A DNA stretch of 64,000 nt from Amorphochlora amoebiformis (GCA_054601695.1 BAAHQB010000087.1:434001-498000), one strand, 5' to 3'; counted from the stretch's first letter, positions 1 through 62,319 are shown. Numbers and translations are program-made. The notes: a model not told the origin generated them from the letters alone.

Positions 1-147
1 CTATATATACATATACATATATATATCCCTCTCCCTCTCCCTCTCTCTCATTCCCCCCCCTCTCCTCTTTACCTCACGCGAAAAACAACCTTCCCCTAAG
101 CCACCCACCTACACATTAATCAGATTCATCCATTGGATTGATCATAG

Positions 148-435
148 CCTCATTTCCATGTTCGTACCCATTGTGGAGGTCTCAGCTCTCCGGGGCTGGG
201 GTATCAACAACCTCATGGAACAAACCCTCGGGGTACACCAAAAGCGGAGATGTCCTATCCCTTCGCGGCAAGCCATGGCGACAGCTCAAGTAAGGGGGTG
301 TGCCTGTGTGTGTATGGGTTTGTGTACTTGTGTGTATGGGGTTTGTGTGATGTGTATATGTGTGTGTGTATTTGTAGATGTGTGTGTGTGTATGTGTTAT
401 AGGTATGTATGTGTGTGTGTATATTATATATATTA

Positions 436-466
<31 letters not shown>

Positions 467-862
467 CAAATATATATATATATATATATATATTGTATAT
501 GTATATGTATATATATATGTACATACATGTACATGTACAGGTTAATAGTATATTTTGTAAGAATGTATGTATAGGTATATATACATGTACATTTATGTTA
601 ATGAATATAATGTATACATGTGTACCTGCGTGATTCCACCTAGATATGTATGTACATATGTATATATATATAATATATATGTAAATATATATATATATAT
701 TATATATACATATATATATATATTATATATACATACATATATATATATATACATATATTCCATATATATATATATATATATACATATATATATACATACC
801 CTCCCTTTCCTTAGGACATTATTGATGATATCTGGATAATATATATATATATATACATATAT

Positions 863-897
<35 letters not shown>

Positions 898-936
898 CCT
901 ACCTTTCCTTAGGACTAAATTGATGATATCTGGATA

Positions 937-975
<39 letters not shown>

Positions 976-1158
976 ATATATATATATATACATTCTATAT
1001 ATAAAAATACATTCTATACATATATATACATATATATACATATATATATATATACCCTCCCTTTCCTTAGGACATTATTGATGGTATCTGGCGAAGGCAG
1101 AGAGGGGAACAGAAAATAAGTACGAAGACAAAAAAAGGAACCACTGCTGGCCCAAAGG

Positions 1159-1221
<63 letters not shown>

Positions 1222-1289
1222 GTATGCTATGTTATATTCATACGTATACATATACATGAGATAGGAAATACACCTTCACAACAATACAC

Positions 1290-1320
<31 letters not shown>

Positions 1321-1370
1321 TCTACTTATATATATATATGTGTGTGTGTGTGTATACTATGTACACATAT

Positions 1371-1423
<53 letters not shown>

Positions 1424-1593
1424 TCTACTTATGTATGTGTGTATGTGTGTGTGTGTGTGTATACTATGTACACATATACACACATATATATATATATATA
1501 TTTACATTTAATAAAAATGTATATTATTAGATATACATGCATAAAACATACATACATATATGTATATACATGCATATATGTCTATACATATAT

Positions 1594-1643
<50 letters not shown>

Positions 1644-1963
1644 TGGGAAACATACATGTATTTATATACCTCATGTATTTATATACCTACATATACGCAT
1701 ACGTACACATTTGATGTATGTACATACATACATGTATATCTATGTACGTGTGTACATTGTGTATGGCGGGTGTAAATATATACATAAATGTGTGTGTGTT
1801 ATAGAAGTTTATACGTGTTGTATATTATATACATATATATATATATAGATATATAATATATATTTGCAGTAAAGATTATGTATCAATATGTGTATATATA
1901 AATATACATATATATATATATATGTATATATATAATATATTATATATATATATATATATGTAG

Positions 1964-2003
<40 letters not shown>

Positions 2004-2074
2004 CATTATCAATATTATACATATATAATATAAATACATACTACAGAAATAAATGTATCGAATTTATTTACGCA

Positions 2075-2127
<53 letters not shown>

Positions 2128-2158
2128 GTATATATATATGTGTATATATATATTTATG

Positions 2159-2202
<44 letters not shown>

Positions 2203-2649
2203 GGAGTAGGACAAAGGCCAGTCCAATGCCTGTTAAGGGATCTATATATAAATACATATATTTATATATACATTAGATATGTTATATGTATATGTATTTG
2301 TATTTGATTATATATATATATATATATATATATTTAAATGTACAGATTACAGCAAAAGGAGGTCTAAGGGTTGTACACGCGGTATATTTTGAGGGAACAC
2401 CTTTTGCTTCTCCGGGTATGTGTGAATGCTTGTCTATATGTGTGTATGTATTCTTAAACTATTTGGAGGGAACACCTTTTGCTTCTCCGGGTATGTGTGA
2501 ATGCTGTCTATATGTGTATATGTATTCCTAAACTATGTATTGCATTATTAGTCGTATTGTATTTATATATTTATATGTAGATGTAATATATATATATATA
2601 TATAATGTATATATATATATATATATGTAAGTATATAACTGGGTACATA

Positions 2650-2690
<41 letters not shown>

Positions 2691-2829
2691 ATACAAGTAT
2701 ATATATATATATATACACATATATATACTATATGTATGTATGTAAATACATGTGTATATACATATATATTATGTATATAAATACATATACATACATACAT
2801 TTTCATTCATATGTCCATATCTGTCAATA

Positions 2830-2878
<49 letters not shown>

Positions 2879-2971
2879 GTGTGTGTGTATGTATGTAGTA
2901 TGTATATATGTACTCAATATCAGGGAGTACATCATATATATATATATATATATTTATATTTGTTTATATAA

Positions 2972-3003
<32 letters not shown>

Positions 3004-3060
3004 GTATGTATATAGATATATATATATATATATATGTATATTTTTGTTGCTATATAGAAC

Positions 3061-3099
<39 letters not shown>

Positions 3100-3244
3100 C
3101 ATACACATACACATGTACATGCATATGTATGTACATATATATATATGTATATATATGTACGTATATTTTTGTTGTTATATGTACGTACATATACACATAC
3201 ACATTATATACATATATATATACATACACACGTACATGCACATG

Positions 3245-3279
<35 letters not shown>

Positions 3280-3712
3280 GTATATATATGTATATATACA
3301 TATAATAAATATATATATACTTACATATATATATTTAAATATAATAATATATATATATATATATACATACAAATACATATATATACATATATGGATAATA
3401 TATGGATACATATATATACATATATATATATATATATACATACATACATACACACACATATATATATATCACATATCATATAACACGTATGTACTACTTA
3501 CACCCAGCAATCAATCTACGCTTGGCAACAAAGAGTACGGAACCTCTTTCACCTCTCCAACTCAAAGGTCATACCCCCAAACCTTCACCAAACCTGCTAA
3601 AACTTAATTTCGAGACTCTTACTTATTGTCAACTGAACTAGTTTTCGAAGCTCGCTTCCGTGAGAAGTTCAATCTGGACGGGACTCCAGTTACGATCAGA
3701 GTTTTAACTTAA
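148..3712 (+). CDS. Der/EngA-type GTPase, C-terminal part (5' end outside window)
   Basis: Proposed exons: 148-289, 1071-1157, 2346-2415, 3508-3567 (least certain), 3642-3712. The first carries [20 protein letters not shown], the G5-like SA-L-G-G motif that closes the second GTPase domain of Der proteins, followed by a basic stretch ([13 protein letters not shown]) like the start of the Der KH-like domain. Exon 3 gives [19 protein letters not shown], matching the 'kI-Y-tQ---PPtF' segment, and the last exon gives [18 protein letters not shown] then TAA, matching the typical Der C-terminus (R-f-f-GtPi-i). Phases agree at every join. Der is a double-GTPase involved in large-subunit ribosome assembly; in an alga an organelle protein is likely, but the targeting end is not in the window. 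The exact sequence between TPFASP and the last exon is uncertain: exon 3508-3567 fits by phase but lacks the usual FVN motif. Confidence 0.7.
797..938 (+). repeat. Two decoy copies of the acceptor and 5' end of exon 1071-1157
   Basis: At 797-840 and 895-938 the stretch TACCC(T/A)CCTTTCCTTAG plus about 25 nt of the following exon (GACATTATTGATG-TATCTGG) is repeated before the complete copy at 1053-1090. The copies are 98 and 158 bp apart, are separated by (AT)n, keep an intact TTAG acceptor, and run into (AT)n where the true exon continues. Confidence 0.85.
2388..2538 (+). repeat. 75-bp tandem duplication across a 5' splice site
   Basis: Units 2388-2462 and 2463-2538 are nearly identical. Each holds the end of the Der exon (coding for EGTPFASP), the donor G|GTATGTG and about 35 nt of intron. 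The period is 75 nt and the sequence between the two donors has no stop in frame, so either donor could be used; the distal one would add 25 residues. Confidence 0.85.
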
Positions 3713-4000
3713 GTTGATGCCAATGCTCGCATGATTATTACGTCATTACCAACAAAAAGGGTATACACTATGAATCATCGCCCGTAGCTATTGTACTCTG
3801 GACTAGAAAGAGAACCACATGTGAATTATAGCGCTAGCTGATGTGTAGAGCTAATTCGAGTTCATGGATATGATAATAAATATTTCAAAACCTCCGAAAT
3901 ACAAGTACATAATATCTAGATGACTTATCTACGGTAAATATGATATATATATACTAATATAAATATATAAACACATACATATACTAGATATACCTATGTA

Positions 4001-4031
<31 letters not shown>

Positions 4032-4083
4032 GTATACATATATGTATATATATATATATATATTTTTATAAATATAAATATGT

Positions 4084-4125
<42 letters not shown>

Positions 4126-4231
4126 TTGTTGATGAGAGATCCTAATATCTGTTATGATATCTACATACATTTGCACAAAATTATCTGCTAGCTAGAGTAG
4201 ATGTGTATGATTGCATGCGCCCGATCCAGCA
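3713..4231. other. Convergent intergenic spacer between the Der-type gene and the 4232-9048 gene
   Basis: 519 bp between two stop codons. About 240 bp is unique sequence of moderate GC (3713-3930), followed by (AT)n-rich sequence (3940-4130) and a short unique block to 4231. No gene or structured RNA was recognised. Confidence 0.6.
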
Positions 4232-9048
<4,817 letters not shown>

Positions 9049-9901
9049 CACACGGAGATAAATCCAAGGGTAAACGCGTAGGGGGAATTAAAAGAGGAAT
9101 GGAGAGTATCTTCAATAGACTCGGGAAGGCCTAGTCGCAAAATGGAGTGACAGAGAAGTCACAAAGCGGTCGGAGGGGATGTTGGCTTGCGTGGAGGGTC
9201 CCACTGCAAAGAGGTAAAGAGTTTTGGGAATATATCGATATCACGCTGGATATGCGAAGCGGTAGTAAATATTACTTGGTAATTCCACCTGGAAAAATAC
9301 GACATTGTGTTAGAGGGTTCCCAGATATTTTAGAAATATTTTGTCGGCGGCCATGTAGCCGGTCTTTGCGACTCCGAGCCGCCGAAGGCCGGCGTTTGGC
9401 TTGCTTTTTAGGTCTGTCCTCAAGGCTCTCCCTAAGAAGCATTTCCATCTCCAGGCTCCATTTTATGATGATTTTAAGGCTTCCTTCGCGCAATTTGCTC
9501 AGCCTGTAATGCTTTCGCCTTTTCGCAAGTTTTCGGCCTCAGATTATTTCGGCTGAGCACTTAAACCCGCACTTTGACTGAGATCTGAGACAAAGTTCGA
9601 GCATACCCCAGAGGAATGTCAGTCAACCTTTCGTTGCCCTTGTCCTTTTCTTTTCCCGTCGCCGGTTTGTTGTCTGACGAGCCACCATCGGGTACAAATG
9701 TCCTGGTATATCACGCATGCGAAGCGGTAGTAAATATTACTTGGTAATTCCACCTGGAAAAATACGACTTGTATTAGAGGACTCCCAGATATTTTAGAAA
9801 TATCTTGTCGGCGGCCATGTCAGGTCTTTGCGACTCCGAGCAGCCGAAGGCCGGCGCGAGGCTCTTATATTTAGACAAAGTTCGAGCATACCCCCAGAGG
9901 A
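9049..9901. promoter_or_regulatory. Divergent spacer with a duplicated promoter and first-exon start
   Basis: The 853 bp between the ATG at 9048 (-) and the ATG at 9902 (+) must hold both promoters. Two blocks are present twice in direct orientation. Block A is about 9253-9382 and about 9719-9858; it includes GTAGTAAATATTACTTGG and GTCGGCGGCCATGT. Block B is about 9581-9705 and about 9870-9993; it includes the start of the secreted-protein ORF. A and B are about 200 bp apart in the first copy and about 12 bp apart in the second. Confidence 0.7.
9616..9714 (+). pseudogene. Decayed duplicate of the first-exon start of the beta-helix gene
   Basis: An ATG at 9616 opens a near copy of the signal-peptide region that starts at 9902. 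It has one 1-nt and one 2-nt deletion that together restore frame, so the hydrophobic core is scrambled, while GLLSDEPPSGTNV downstream still matches GLLSDDPPSGTNV. Homology stops near 9706. It is read here as a relic of the promoter duplication. Confidence 0.65.
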
Positions 9902-26280
<16,379 letters not shown>

Positions 26281-26389
26281 TACAGCCAAAGGTCTGTATG
26301 TACATTTTTATGAATATAATATACGTTGTGTGCAAGTGAAAATCTGTGTGCATATATACACAACATATATATATATATGTAATATAATT

Positions 26390-26427
<38 letters not shown>

Positions 26428-27415
26428 TGTATACGCATATATATATGTACACGTATATAATTACATATACCAGTTCACATAATATATATGCATACATATA
26501 TTAATACATACATAATACCCATGTACACGTATATAATTACATATACCAGTTCACATAATATATATACATACATATATTAATACATACATAATACCTAGAG
26601 AATATATGATGTATATATCGTGATTTGTATCTCATATATATGTATATATACATATATACTGTTGCATATGTATGATAGGTTCGGTCCCCAGACGTGATAC
26701 TAGAATCGCAACCCCTGGGCTAGCTCTAGTAGCTAACCAACTTGCAGGCTACAGAAAGGGCCAAACGTCCTAGATACTAGAGCTAGTGTCTAGAGAATGG
26801 AAACACGCGGTAACATGTATCACTGAATATGTTAAGTCATCAGTATCATGGGTACGTTAATCAGTATATCATGGGTACGTTAATCTAGTTCTAGTAGTAA
26901 ACTAGATAACGCCGAGATATATCTATGCCACTAGACTAGTGGTAGTAGTGGGTCAGACACAGTCTAGTGGTAACCTAGGTAACGGTAGTGGGTCAGACAC
27001 AGTCTTGACTAGTAAGCAGAGTCAGACTCTGGACAGTTGTTAGATGAGATCATATGACTAGATTATCTGGTGTAATCCATGAATATGAATGTTGCTTGCG
27101 TCTTTCACTTGCCTACATCTAGTACACAAACAATCTGACTGCAGTCTCAGGCAGTGCATGACAGTCTAGCTCTAGGGGACTCTAGTGTCTAGAGTGTACT
27201 TTAAAATTCTACTCTACTACGTTAGATATTTTTCAACTGTTCAATATCTAGAATATGTAGTCAATACAATTCATACTGGTAATGTGAATTATTTACCATT
27301 TTTTTTTAAGTTAAGTTCTTTTAGTCTCATTAATGACAACGACTTAAGCTGGTTAAAAGACAACTTAATCCAACTTCGGCGGCTGGCCGCGACAATTGAC
27401 ACTCACGCGGCGACT
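26281..27415. other. Convergent spacer, CTAG-rich, between the beta-helix gene and the WEE1-like gene
   Basis: 26281-26680 is (AT)n and (GTAT)n with a 75-bp tandem duplication at 26449-26595. From about 26690 to 27200 the sequence has normal GC but roughly twenty CTAG tetramers, with short direct repeats (GTAGTGGGTCAGACACAGTC twice at 26946-27004; ATCATGGGTACGTTAATC twice at 26845-26886). No coding signal is convincing; an ORF at 27185-27460 overlaps the WEE1 last exon on the other strand. Confidence 0.6.
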
Positions 27416-27703
27416 CTATGCTTGAATCTTTTTGATTTGTTTCATCGCTATGGTTGCTAACTGGGACGGAGAGGGTCTTCTGGGGGTCTGTGGATTGAGC
27501 ATCTGCAGTATCACTGCTTCAAGACTCCGGCTGACAGTTCCGAGGAGATGCTCTAAGGATGAATATGATTTGGTTGTCTTTCTAATATGCGTATATCATA
27601 TATAATGTAGACAATATAGATGCATGTACAATAAATCTAGATGACCTATAATATATATAATATATTATATATATTTATATATATATATATATACATACAT
27701 ACG

Positions 27704-27781
<78 letters not shown>

Positions 27782-27784
27782 CAC

Positions 27785-27836
<52 letters not shown>

Positions 27837-27861
27837 ACATACAAGTATATTTTCATATATT

Positions 27862-27932
<71 letters not shown>

Positions 27933-29291
27933 ATGCGTATTACAATGAGGGCTTCGATGTGTACATTGTGACGTTTTTTGGATACCTCTCGCACGTCCGC
28001 GCCTAAGGTCGCGCCACTTCTCGCCTTCGCTTGGTAAGGGTTCGCGAGTGGTTATTTCCACCATCAACAAACCCAAACTGAAGACATCCGCCGCTTCCGT
28101 GGGTATAGCGTTGTTCTGCATCAACTCCGGTGCCATATACTTTGAATCTCCCTCACTGAGAAAATTTGAGTTAGTGGTAAGCTGGAAGCTGTGTTATCTT
28201 TGTATACCATCCATCGAGCATCTGCTTTCTCCTATCGATGCGAATAGCCTGCCCGAAATCCGCAAGCTTGAGTACTTTGTCCACACCGTAGAGCACGTTT
28301 CCGGGTTTCACGTCCATATGAAGTATTCCGTGCTTGTGGATATGATGGAGAGCTTGAGAGAGTTGGTATATGACATTCCAAAAGAACTTCTCGGTGACTC
28401 GGATGATTGACACAAGCCGGCTGAGGGAGCAGCGACAGTGCTCCATGACTACACAGAGGTGTGAATCTTCTTGCCAGGCAGCAAGATACTTGACGACGTT
28501 CTCGTGGTTGGGGATCGATTTGACGAGTTCGAACTCCTGCAGATACATCGCTCGGTGATTCTTGGAACGGAACTGCTCCTTGGATATCTTGAGAGCATAT
28601 GAGGCGCGCCGACCATTCTTCTGCTTCACAAACACTCGGAAGACCTTGAAGAAGGATCCCTCTCCAATAAGCTTCTTCTGGAGGAAGTTCTGTGAGAACT
28701 TCTTGCCGTGCATGATCTTGCCTTTCATCACAGACTGGAAGTCGTTCGATACCTGCGCGGAGGCGAGCAGCTTGGTCTGTCCGAGAGAGTTGGATCTGTG
28801 TATTCGGGGTCTTGCTACTGGAGTGGGAGGACAAGCAGATGATGGAGTACGACGACTCGAGCGCAGGCCGGAAGAGTCGAAGGCATTTGGATCAGGGGAT
28901 AAGAAGGTCTCTAGAGGATACAAGGGAGGAGAACTGTGCAGTGGAGGCTTCAGACTGGCTTTTGAGCCAGTGAACATTGCATCCACATCTGGATTCCTTC
29001 CAGTGTCTCCATTTTGAGGCCTCTGAGGCGTGTACGATGAGACTACACAAACATTTTGTCCTTCATGAGATGATAGGGGTTACCATGTGTTGTAGGGGAA
29101 AATCTAGTTGCTCTGACTATTTAAGGTGGTGGTTGGTTGCAGAAAGGTAGTAAAATACGCTTATGAATTTCTTTAAATTAAAATATATTTGTACTTGTGT
29201 TGCAATGTAAAATACACATTTATATATATATATATATATATATATTATTATTTATAACATTTTATAAATACATACATGTCAAAATATATGC

Positions 29292-29338
<47 letters not shown>

Positions 29339-30174
29339 AAGGTGGTTACGTTGAAAGCTGATCTCGGAATTCTCGTGTTCCCCCATCGTCACAACACCTG
29401 TCCCAAAAATACCCCATGAGCACACCATATTATTTTATGGTATTGATTGCATTACTTGGATACGAATCTGCACTGGACTTGGTCTCGTAGGATTCGGCTT
29501 GGCTACTTGGCTGCTCGGAGGTCTTGTCCTCAAGATCAGTCTCCATGCTGGATTGGGAGCTGTTGACTGGATGTCGCCAAGAATTTTTTCTCTCTTTTGT
29601 CTCAGCAGGGGAAACTTTCTTCAAAGCTTCGATACAGAAGCTGTGGCCGTTGCTATCCCTGCTGATGAGCTCCAACTCGGGACTTCTCGGAGCGGATACA
29701 CTATCATTCTCAACGTCTGACCACGAATCTTGTGGGGTTCGTGGCGTTGAAGGAGAACATGAACCCCTGGAATTCACACTCCCTCGCCTGGGCTTTGTCG
29801 CCCGTTGCTCACCGCTGAAGATCGGTAACTTGGGTTTGGGAGCGCTGAACTGTGTGGTGGCAGCTGATCTGGGAGCAACTTTCGCAGTTACTCTAGGGGT
29901 CGTTCTTGGAGTCGCTGTCCGGAGTCTTGGCCAGCGGGTTGTGGAATACATCAAGCCAGGCGAATCTTCACATTTGTTGAGATTACGTGACAACGGGGTC
30001 TGATTCCTCTTGCTTCGCCGATGAGGCACCATCCTAGGATAGGACATAAGGATTCCTATTGAATAGTGTCTTGGGAGAAGAGGATAAAAGAGACGATGGG
30101 ATTAAATATGCAATAATAGTTCCAATGTACATCATATATACTACACATTAATACCTTTATATGTATTGTATAAT

Positions 30175-30230
<56 letters not shown>

Positions 30231-31006
30231 TAGAGTGGAGAGAGGGCCGGGAGAGAGGATAGAGAAAGAGGAGAGGGGAATCGGTACCACTGCGGGGACA
30301 TGAATGGGCTGGCAATATTTCCATTTTGATACACAGAGAAGGAAGGTTTCTTCTTGTTTTTCTTGGGCTTCCGCACCTGGATCAAGGTCAGAGATTGTTT
30401 TTTCCTTCTTAAATGTGTACGAATCACCGTGAAATTGGGCGTTTTGAGCTTGAAGTTTCTATTGCAAAGGCTGTCTAAGTTCTCATCATCGCTCAAACTT
30501 CGTTGTTGCCTGAGATATTATTTGTGAATAAAATGGGACCGATTTCCACCTTATTCCTCACCTGGAGGGCTTACGCTTGGAGCGACCAAGTTCACCTATA
30601 TGAAAAACTCAGGCCCATATCAATAAAGTTATATATGGGTGACTACCGTCATCGCCGGCAATTCCATCGGACATTCTTAATTTCTTAGCCCCCAGAGATC
30701 TTGCGCTACGGATAAGCTTGGCGTGGCCGTTCTGACGAAAACAGGGCTCAGTTCCCTCGCATATTCACAAGCTATTAGCAATACCCTGGACGACTTATTC
30801 CCACCAGTATCAGCCCTGTTTGCAAGACCAAACACCTTATCGTCCAGGTCTTCATTCATGTGCTCTCCTGTCCATTTCTCATCCTCCAACGCAGGAAGAA
30901 CCAGAGCCTCCTCAACTTTCTTCTTCGCAGGTGAGCTTCCGAAGTCAATGACCATGTTTGTGCGCTTTCGCGAACCTCGGGCGACCATAACCGAGACTTT
31001 TTCCAT
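27416..31006 (-). CDS. WEE1-family inhibitory CDK kinase
   Basis: Seven exons in transcript order: 31006-30805, 30595-30562, 30509-30288, 30033-29456, 29042-28208, 28155-27986, 27552-27416; all phases agree; about 725 aa. Residues 1-440 are Ser/Arg/Pro-rich with many SP/TP sites, as in WEE1 regulatory regions. The kinase domain starts near 465: glycine loop GEGSFFKVF (~471), catalytic lysine in YALK (~497), HMDVKPGN catalytic loop (~587; HMD where most have HRD or HLD, as WEE1 proteins often do), LADFG (~606), then [11 protein letters not shown] (~625), the EGD-x-YM-x-E hallmark of WEE1/MYT1. The C-lobe holds [12 protein letters not shown] and a last block with [18 protein letters not shown]. 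No membrane segment is seen, which favours WEE1 over MYT1. Expected role: nuclear phosphorylation of CDK Tyr15 to hold mitotic entry. It shares a 170-bp spacer with the cyclase gene. Confidence 0.85.
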
Positions 31007-31176
31007 ACTCTGAAGGGCGTCCCGCCAGTAGTCCGTTGGGAGCACGCCGAAAATTTAGGAAATTCGGCGTTTCGATTCCTTTAAAGGGTTTACTATCGTG
31101 ACGTAACAGTCTGTCACGATGTTACTGGGCGGTATTATCTTGTGGTGAGTTCTCTCTTTTAGCGCCGCTCCACCCC
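31007..31176. promoter_or_regulatory. Compact bidirectional promoter with an 8-bp inverted repeat
   Basis: Only 170 bp separate the WEE1-like ATG (31006, -) and the cyclase ATG (31177, +). Within it ATCGTGAC (31095-31102) and GTCACGAT (31113-31120) form a perfect inverted repeat with a 10-bp spacer; its left arm contributes to CGTGACGT, a TGACGT bZIP-type core. The spacer has no (AT)n. Confidence 0.6.
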
Positions 31177-58077
<26,901 letters not shown>

Positions 58078-58978
58078 CATAGACAGCCAAGATGATATAC
58101 ATTCGATATATTATTGTTGAAAACTTCGTCTAGGTATCTAGAACCTGGTTGTGTAATTTCTTACGTACGCAACTATCACGAGCGCGTACATTGTATCCAT
58201 GCGGTCTTGAAGGGAAGTTAGTATGAATATAATGTTTTCTTTAGTCCTAACCTTCTGGATGACATGATCTGTTCCTTATCTAGCTTAAGTTGAATGATTG
58301 TATAATAGGAGTATTTAGTGCGTATATCTGAGTCATGGCCACTGACGGTGATACGAGCCGATGGATAATCGTTTAGTCTTAGTCAATTGATAACAAGAAT
58401 GTGTAATCTATAGCAAGATACCATGACACACAGGTTTAAATTATTCATAAGTAGAAACCTTTATTTTGAACATTAACCAGTGAGTTTTTTTTCGCTTTGC
58501 CGGTAGTAATATGTGTAAGCGCAATTACACACACACGCCTACAGGCACAGGTACAAGGCACAAATAGTATATGTATATATATATATATGATATGATCATA
58601 CTGATATATTTATATACACATATATATATATATAACATAACTTGGTATATACATATATATGTTTATATATATATATATATATATGCATTAATTCATATCA
58701 TATATATATACATGTGTAGTAGTAATAATGATAATAATAATAATAATAATAATAATAATAGTAATAATAATAATAGTAATAATAATAATAATAATAGTAA
58801 TAATAACAATAATAATAATAATAATAATAATAACAATAATAATAATAGTAATTATATATATATATGTGTGTGTATACTACAATATACTGGTACATAATTT
58901 TATGTACATATATTTACATGTACATGTATGTATATGCATATACATACATATATATATATATATATACATAATACATAC

Positions 58979-59009
<31 letters not shown>

Positions 59010-60620
59010 TTAAAGATATAATATTATAATAATCTAGTAATAATTATATTTACAGTATTGTATATGTATGTTACATATTTATGTGTAATGTTATAAATAA
59101 TTATTAATATATATATATATATATATATATGCATATAAAATATATTTATATATGTATATATTTATATATACATTCATACAATTGTGTATGTAAAACAATT
59201 CATGTTTAGTACACACAATAACTACACACAATATTATTACACACGTACCATTTAGATCAATCTAGATACAAGAAGGATACCAGCCAATCTAATTCATGAA
59301 TCCTACGTTACATATACTCCTCCCGCATACGTTCAACTCCATCGTTCTGATCTGTGTCATCACCACGATGCTGCACATCTACAAATATTTTAGCGTATGA
59401 AGCGCAAAAAAAGATTGATAATTAAAAATTCGCAACGCGGATTGGTAGGTCGGAGGGAAGAGCAATGAACATCGTGCGCACATACATACATGTGCAGGCC
59501 GCAGGGAGCAGGCACCCCAGAATACCAACAGCATCAAACCCATCAACCTAACATTGATTTCGCAGCTGGGACAGACGCAGGACATTTCCAAGTCTGTGAA
59601 TGGAATCCCAGGAGCACCTTTACCTTTTCAATAATTTGTCGGCCCTTTTTTAGAAATGACGCGGAAGCATGCTGGGGGTCAACCCCAGTAACCGGAGTCT
59701 ATAGAAGGTTAAAGAACTATCCAGGCAGCAAAATGATGTAGATATACATGTGTGTTTATTTTGAATAAGTAATAAATTCCGGGTGAATGACTGGGGATCC
59801 GACCAAGACTGGATTTGGTGGTTGTGGACCTGATTGTGGATTTCCTGTCTGCTGTGATGAATCGACCCTTCATGTCAACCTACATAAGTTCATATCACGA
59901 TATATATCCCTATAGTTGCGATTTGCCATTTTTTTAAGGTTAATAGATAGGTAAGTAAATTTCGACTATTACGGGATCAACGGTCAATTGTATTGGTCAC
60001 GAATATGATATCATCCGGCTATATATAATTATATATGCATACATACATCAGTCTAGCTACAATCAGGCTATAAATAGTATAACTAGTATGTATGTATGCG
60101 TATAACTAGTATAAGCTACTAGTGAAGTTGATATTCAAGTTATCTATATTCTAGATATTTTGTCAACAGTTGTCTAGACAGTACCAACTAGGCTATATCC
60201 AACAGTACCTAGACTCTGTCCTAGAGTACATATAGCTGTGCCAATGACCAAGTTGTCCTTCTAAAATAATTATAATTAAGGTTTCAAATTTAATAATTGA
60301 AAACAAACGTGCATGTCACAACTAGTCACAAGTTCTAGAAGTTTGACCGCCTCTACACCCACTTTGTGCAACAATGTACAACTGGCCAACATATCGTCAT
60401 ACACGTATTGCGAGAGAGGTATTTAAACTATCACTCTTAATTATAAGCTAGCTAGCGTTATTAGTGCACACGTCAAATGTGTCTCGCAATTTACCCAGAT
60501 TTATGACTACCAATGAGATACCGTCACCTTCTCATTTATTAGTACTTGTGCTTGAAATCAGAGTCCTCTCCAAATATCTAATTTCAACATTCCACGTTAG
60601 GACACATGTCAACTGAGATG
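58078..60620. other. Convergent spacer between the cyclase gene and the 60621-63684 gene
   Basis: 58078-58550 is unique and moderately AT-rich. 58560-59170 is mostly (AT)n and holds an ATA/TAA trinucleotide tract at 58725-58855. 59230-59760 is unique, with only unsupported short ORFs. From about 60000 to 60470 CTAG tetramers are again frequent (TAACTAGTAT, GTCTAGACAG, CTAGACTCTGTCCTAGAG). No gene recognised. Confidence 0.55.
58725..58855. repeat. (TAA)n trinucleotide microsatellite
   Basis: About 130 bp of ATA/TAA triplets with occasional AGT and AAC interruptions, distinct from the AT dinucleotide repeats that dominate the window. Confidence 0.95.
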
Positions 60621-60767
60621 TTAGCAGGTAGCTACCAGGTTTGCTTGATCTAGCACTCTTCCAAAGTCTTTGGTGTCGTTCTTGCTTAGACCCATTTTTC
60701 TACATATATTTATACACACGTGGACATATGTATACGTATACATCTATATACACGCGTACATATATAT

Positions 60768-60830
<63 letters not shown>

Positions 60831-60965
60831 GTATAAACGTATACTATACAACTATATTTACGTACCCAGCCATTCCAGGGGCCATGGGAGATAAAGGATC
60901 CGCCAAATTCATTTCTAATCTGCCACTCTCTTGAAGGACATTCCGATTCTGTTGGGTATACATAC

Positions 60966-60997
<32 letters not shown>

Positions 60998-61025
60998 TTA
61001 TATGCATATATATATATTTATATGC

Positions 61026-61076
<51 letters not shown>

Positions 61077-61451
61077 TAGCCCACCTGAAAGAGTCTCTCA
61101 CGTTCTTCCTTCCGTATTTCAGCCTTAAGTTTCCTAATCCTCCTATCGATTTCATTGTATCTGCAAATTTAACGTAGTTAGCTATGGGTAGATACCGCCT
61201 GTGGGTACACTTTTCTTGCAATTTATTTTAAGCTTACGCACTTGTTTACAGCATTAGTTTGCTCTTTGACAAGCTTGTTTAATTTCCTAGTTCTGTTACT
61301 GCGTCTTACCTTCATGTACATATATATATATTATATATATATATATGTATATATATGTATAATATATGCACTTTTAAATATTTTTATACATTATGAATAC
61401 GTAGATACATATTTAATATTAATACAGATATTTGGAAGCATACATTTATAC

Positions 61452-61515
<64 letters not shown>

Positions 61516-61680
61516 GCATAGATGTATATGATTACGTATTTATTGAACGTATTGTTATACATATCTTCACATCTCACTTTCTGGTCGATGTCCAAAAATA
61601 AAACTTTCACACAGAGATAATGCAGTATTCCTAAGCGTGTGTGCATAGCTTATTATATCTCATATTATATATATATATAT

Positions 61681-61723
<43 letters not shown>

Positions 61724-62246
61724 AATATAAAGACATATATACAAAATTACATACACAAACATGTATATATATATGTATATAATTATAAGTATATATATTA
61801 TACTTGTATACTATAATACATATATATGTATGTATGTATATGTATATATGTAATATTATATATCTATATATTTATATATATGTGTATACATATATATATA
61901 TATATACATATATGTGTGTATCTATGTATACACATTTACAATTATTAAAATTACATATAACATGAGTGTAACGTGTCACTCTTTATCAAGTACATAGTAC
62001 AAGCTTACCTATCCCAATGTACTCATCCCACGAGTCAGCAACACCAAGAACACGCTTTCGGCAACACAAAAACTAGTAGCCAATTAGGGATAATTATGAA
62101 TGTATATGTATTGATGTACATATAAAATACGTGCATGTTTATGTGTACATTATACACACACACACATATATATATATCTCTTTCTCTCTCTCTATGCCAA
62201 TATAGGCATGTATACATACACATATATTTACACAAAAACACACACT

Positions 62247-62319
<73 letters not shown>

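Noticed and set aside
27185-27460. + strand ORF of 91 codons
   Set aside because: Its second half is antisense to the WEE1 last exon, and the first half lies in CTAG-rich spacer; no independent support.
59490-59741. + strand ORF of 83 codons and an overlapping - strand ORF of 70 codons
   Set aside because: Unique sequence but no recognisable motif, no splice context and equal openness on both strands; not enough to call a gene.
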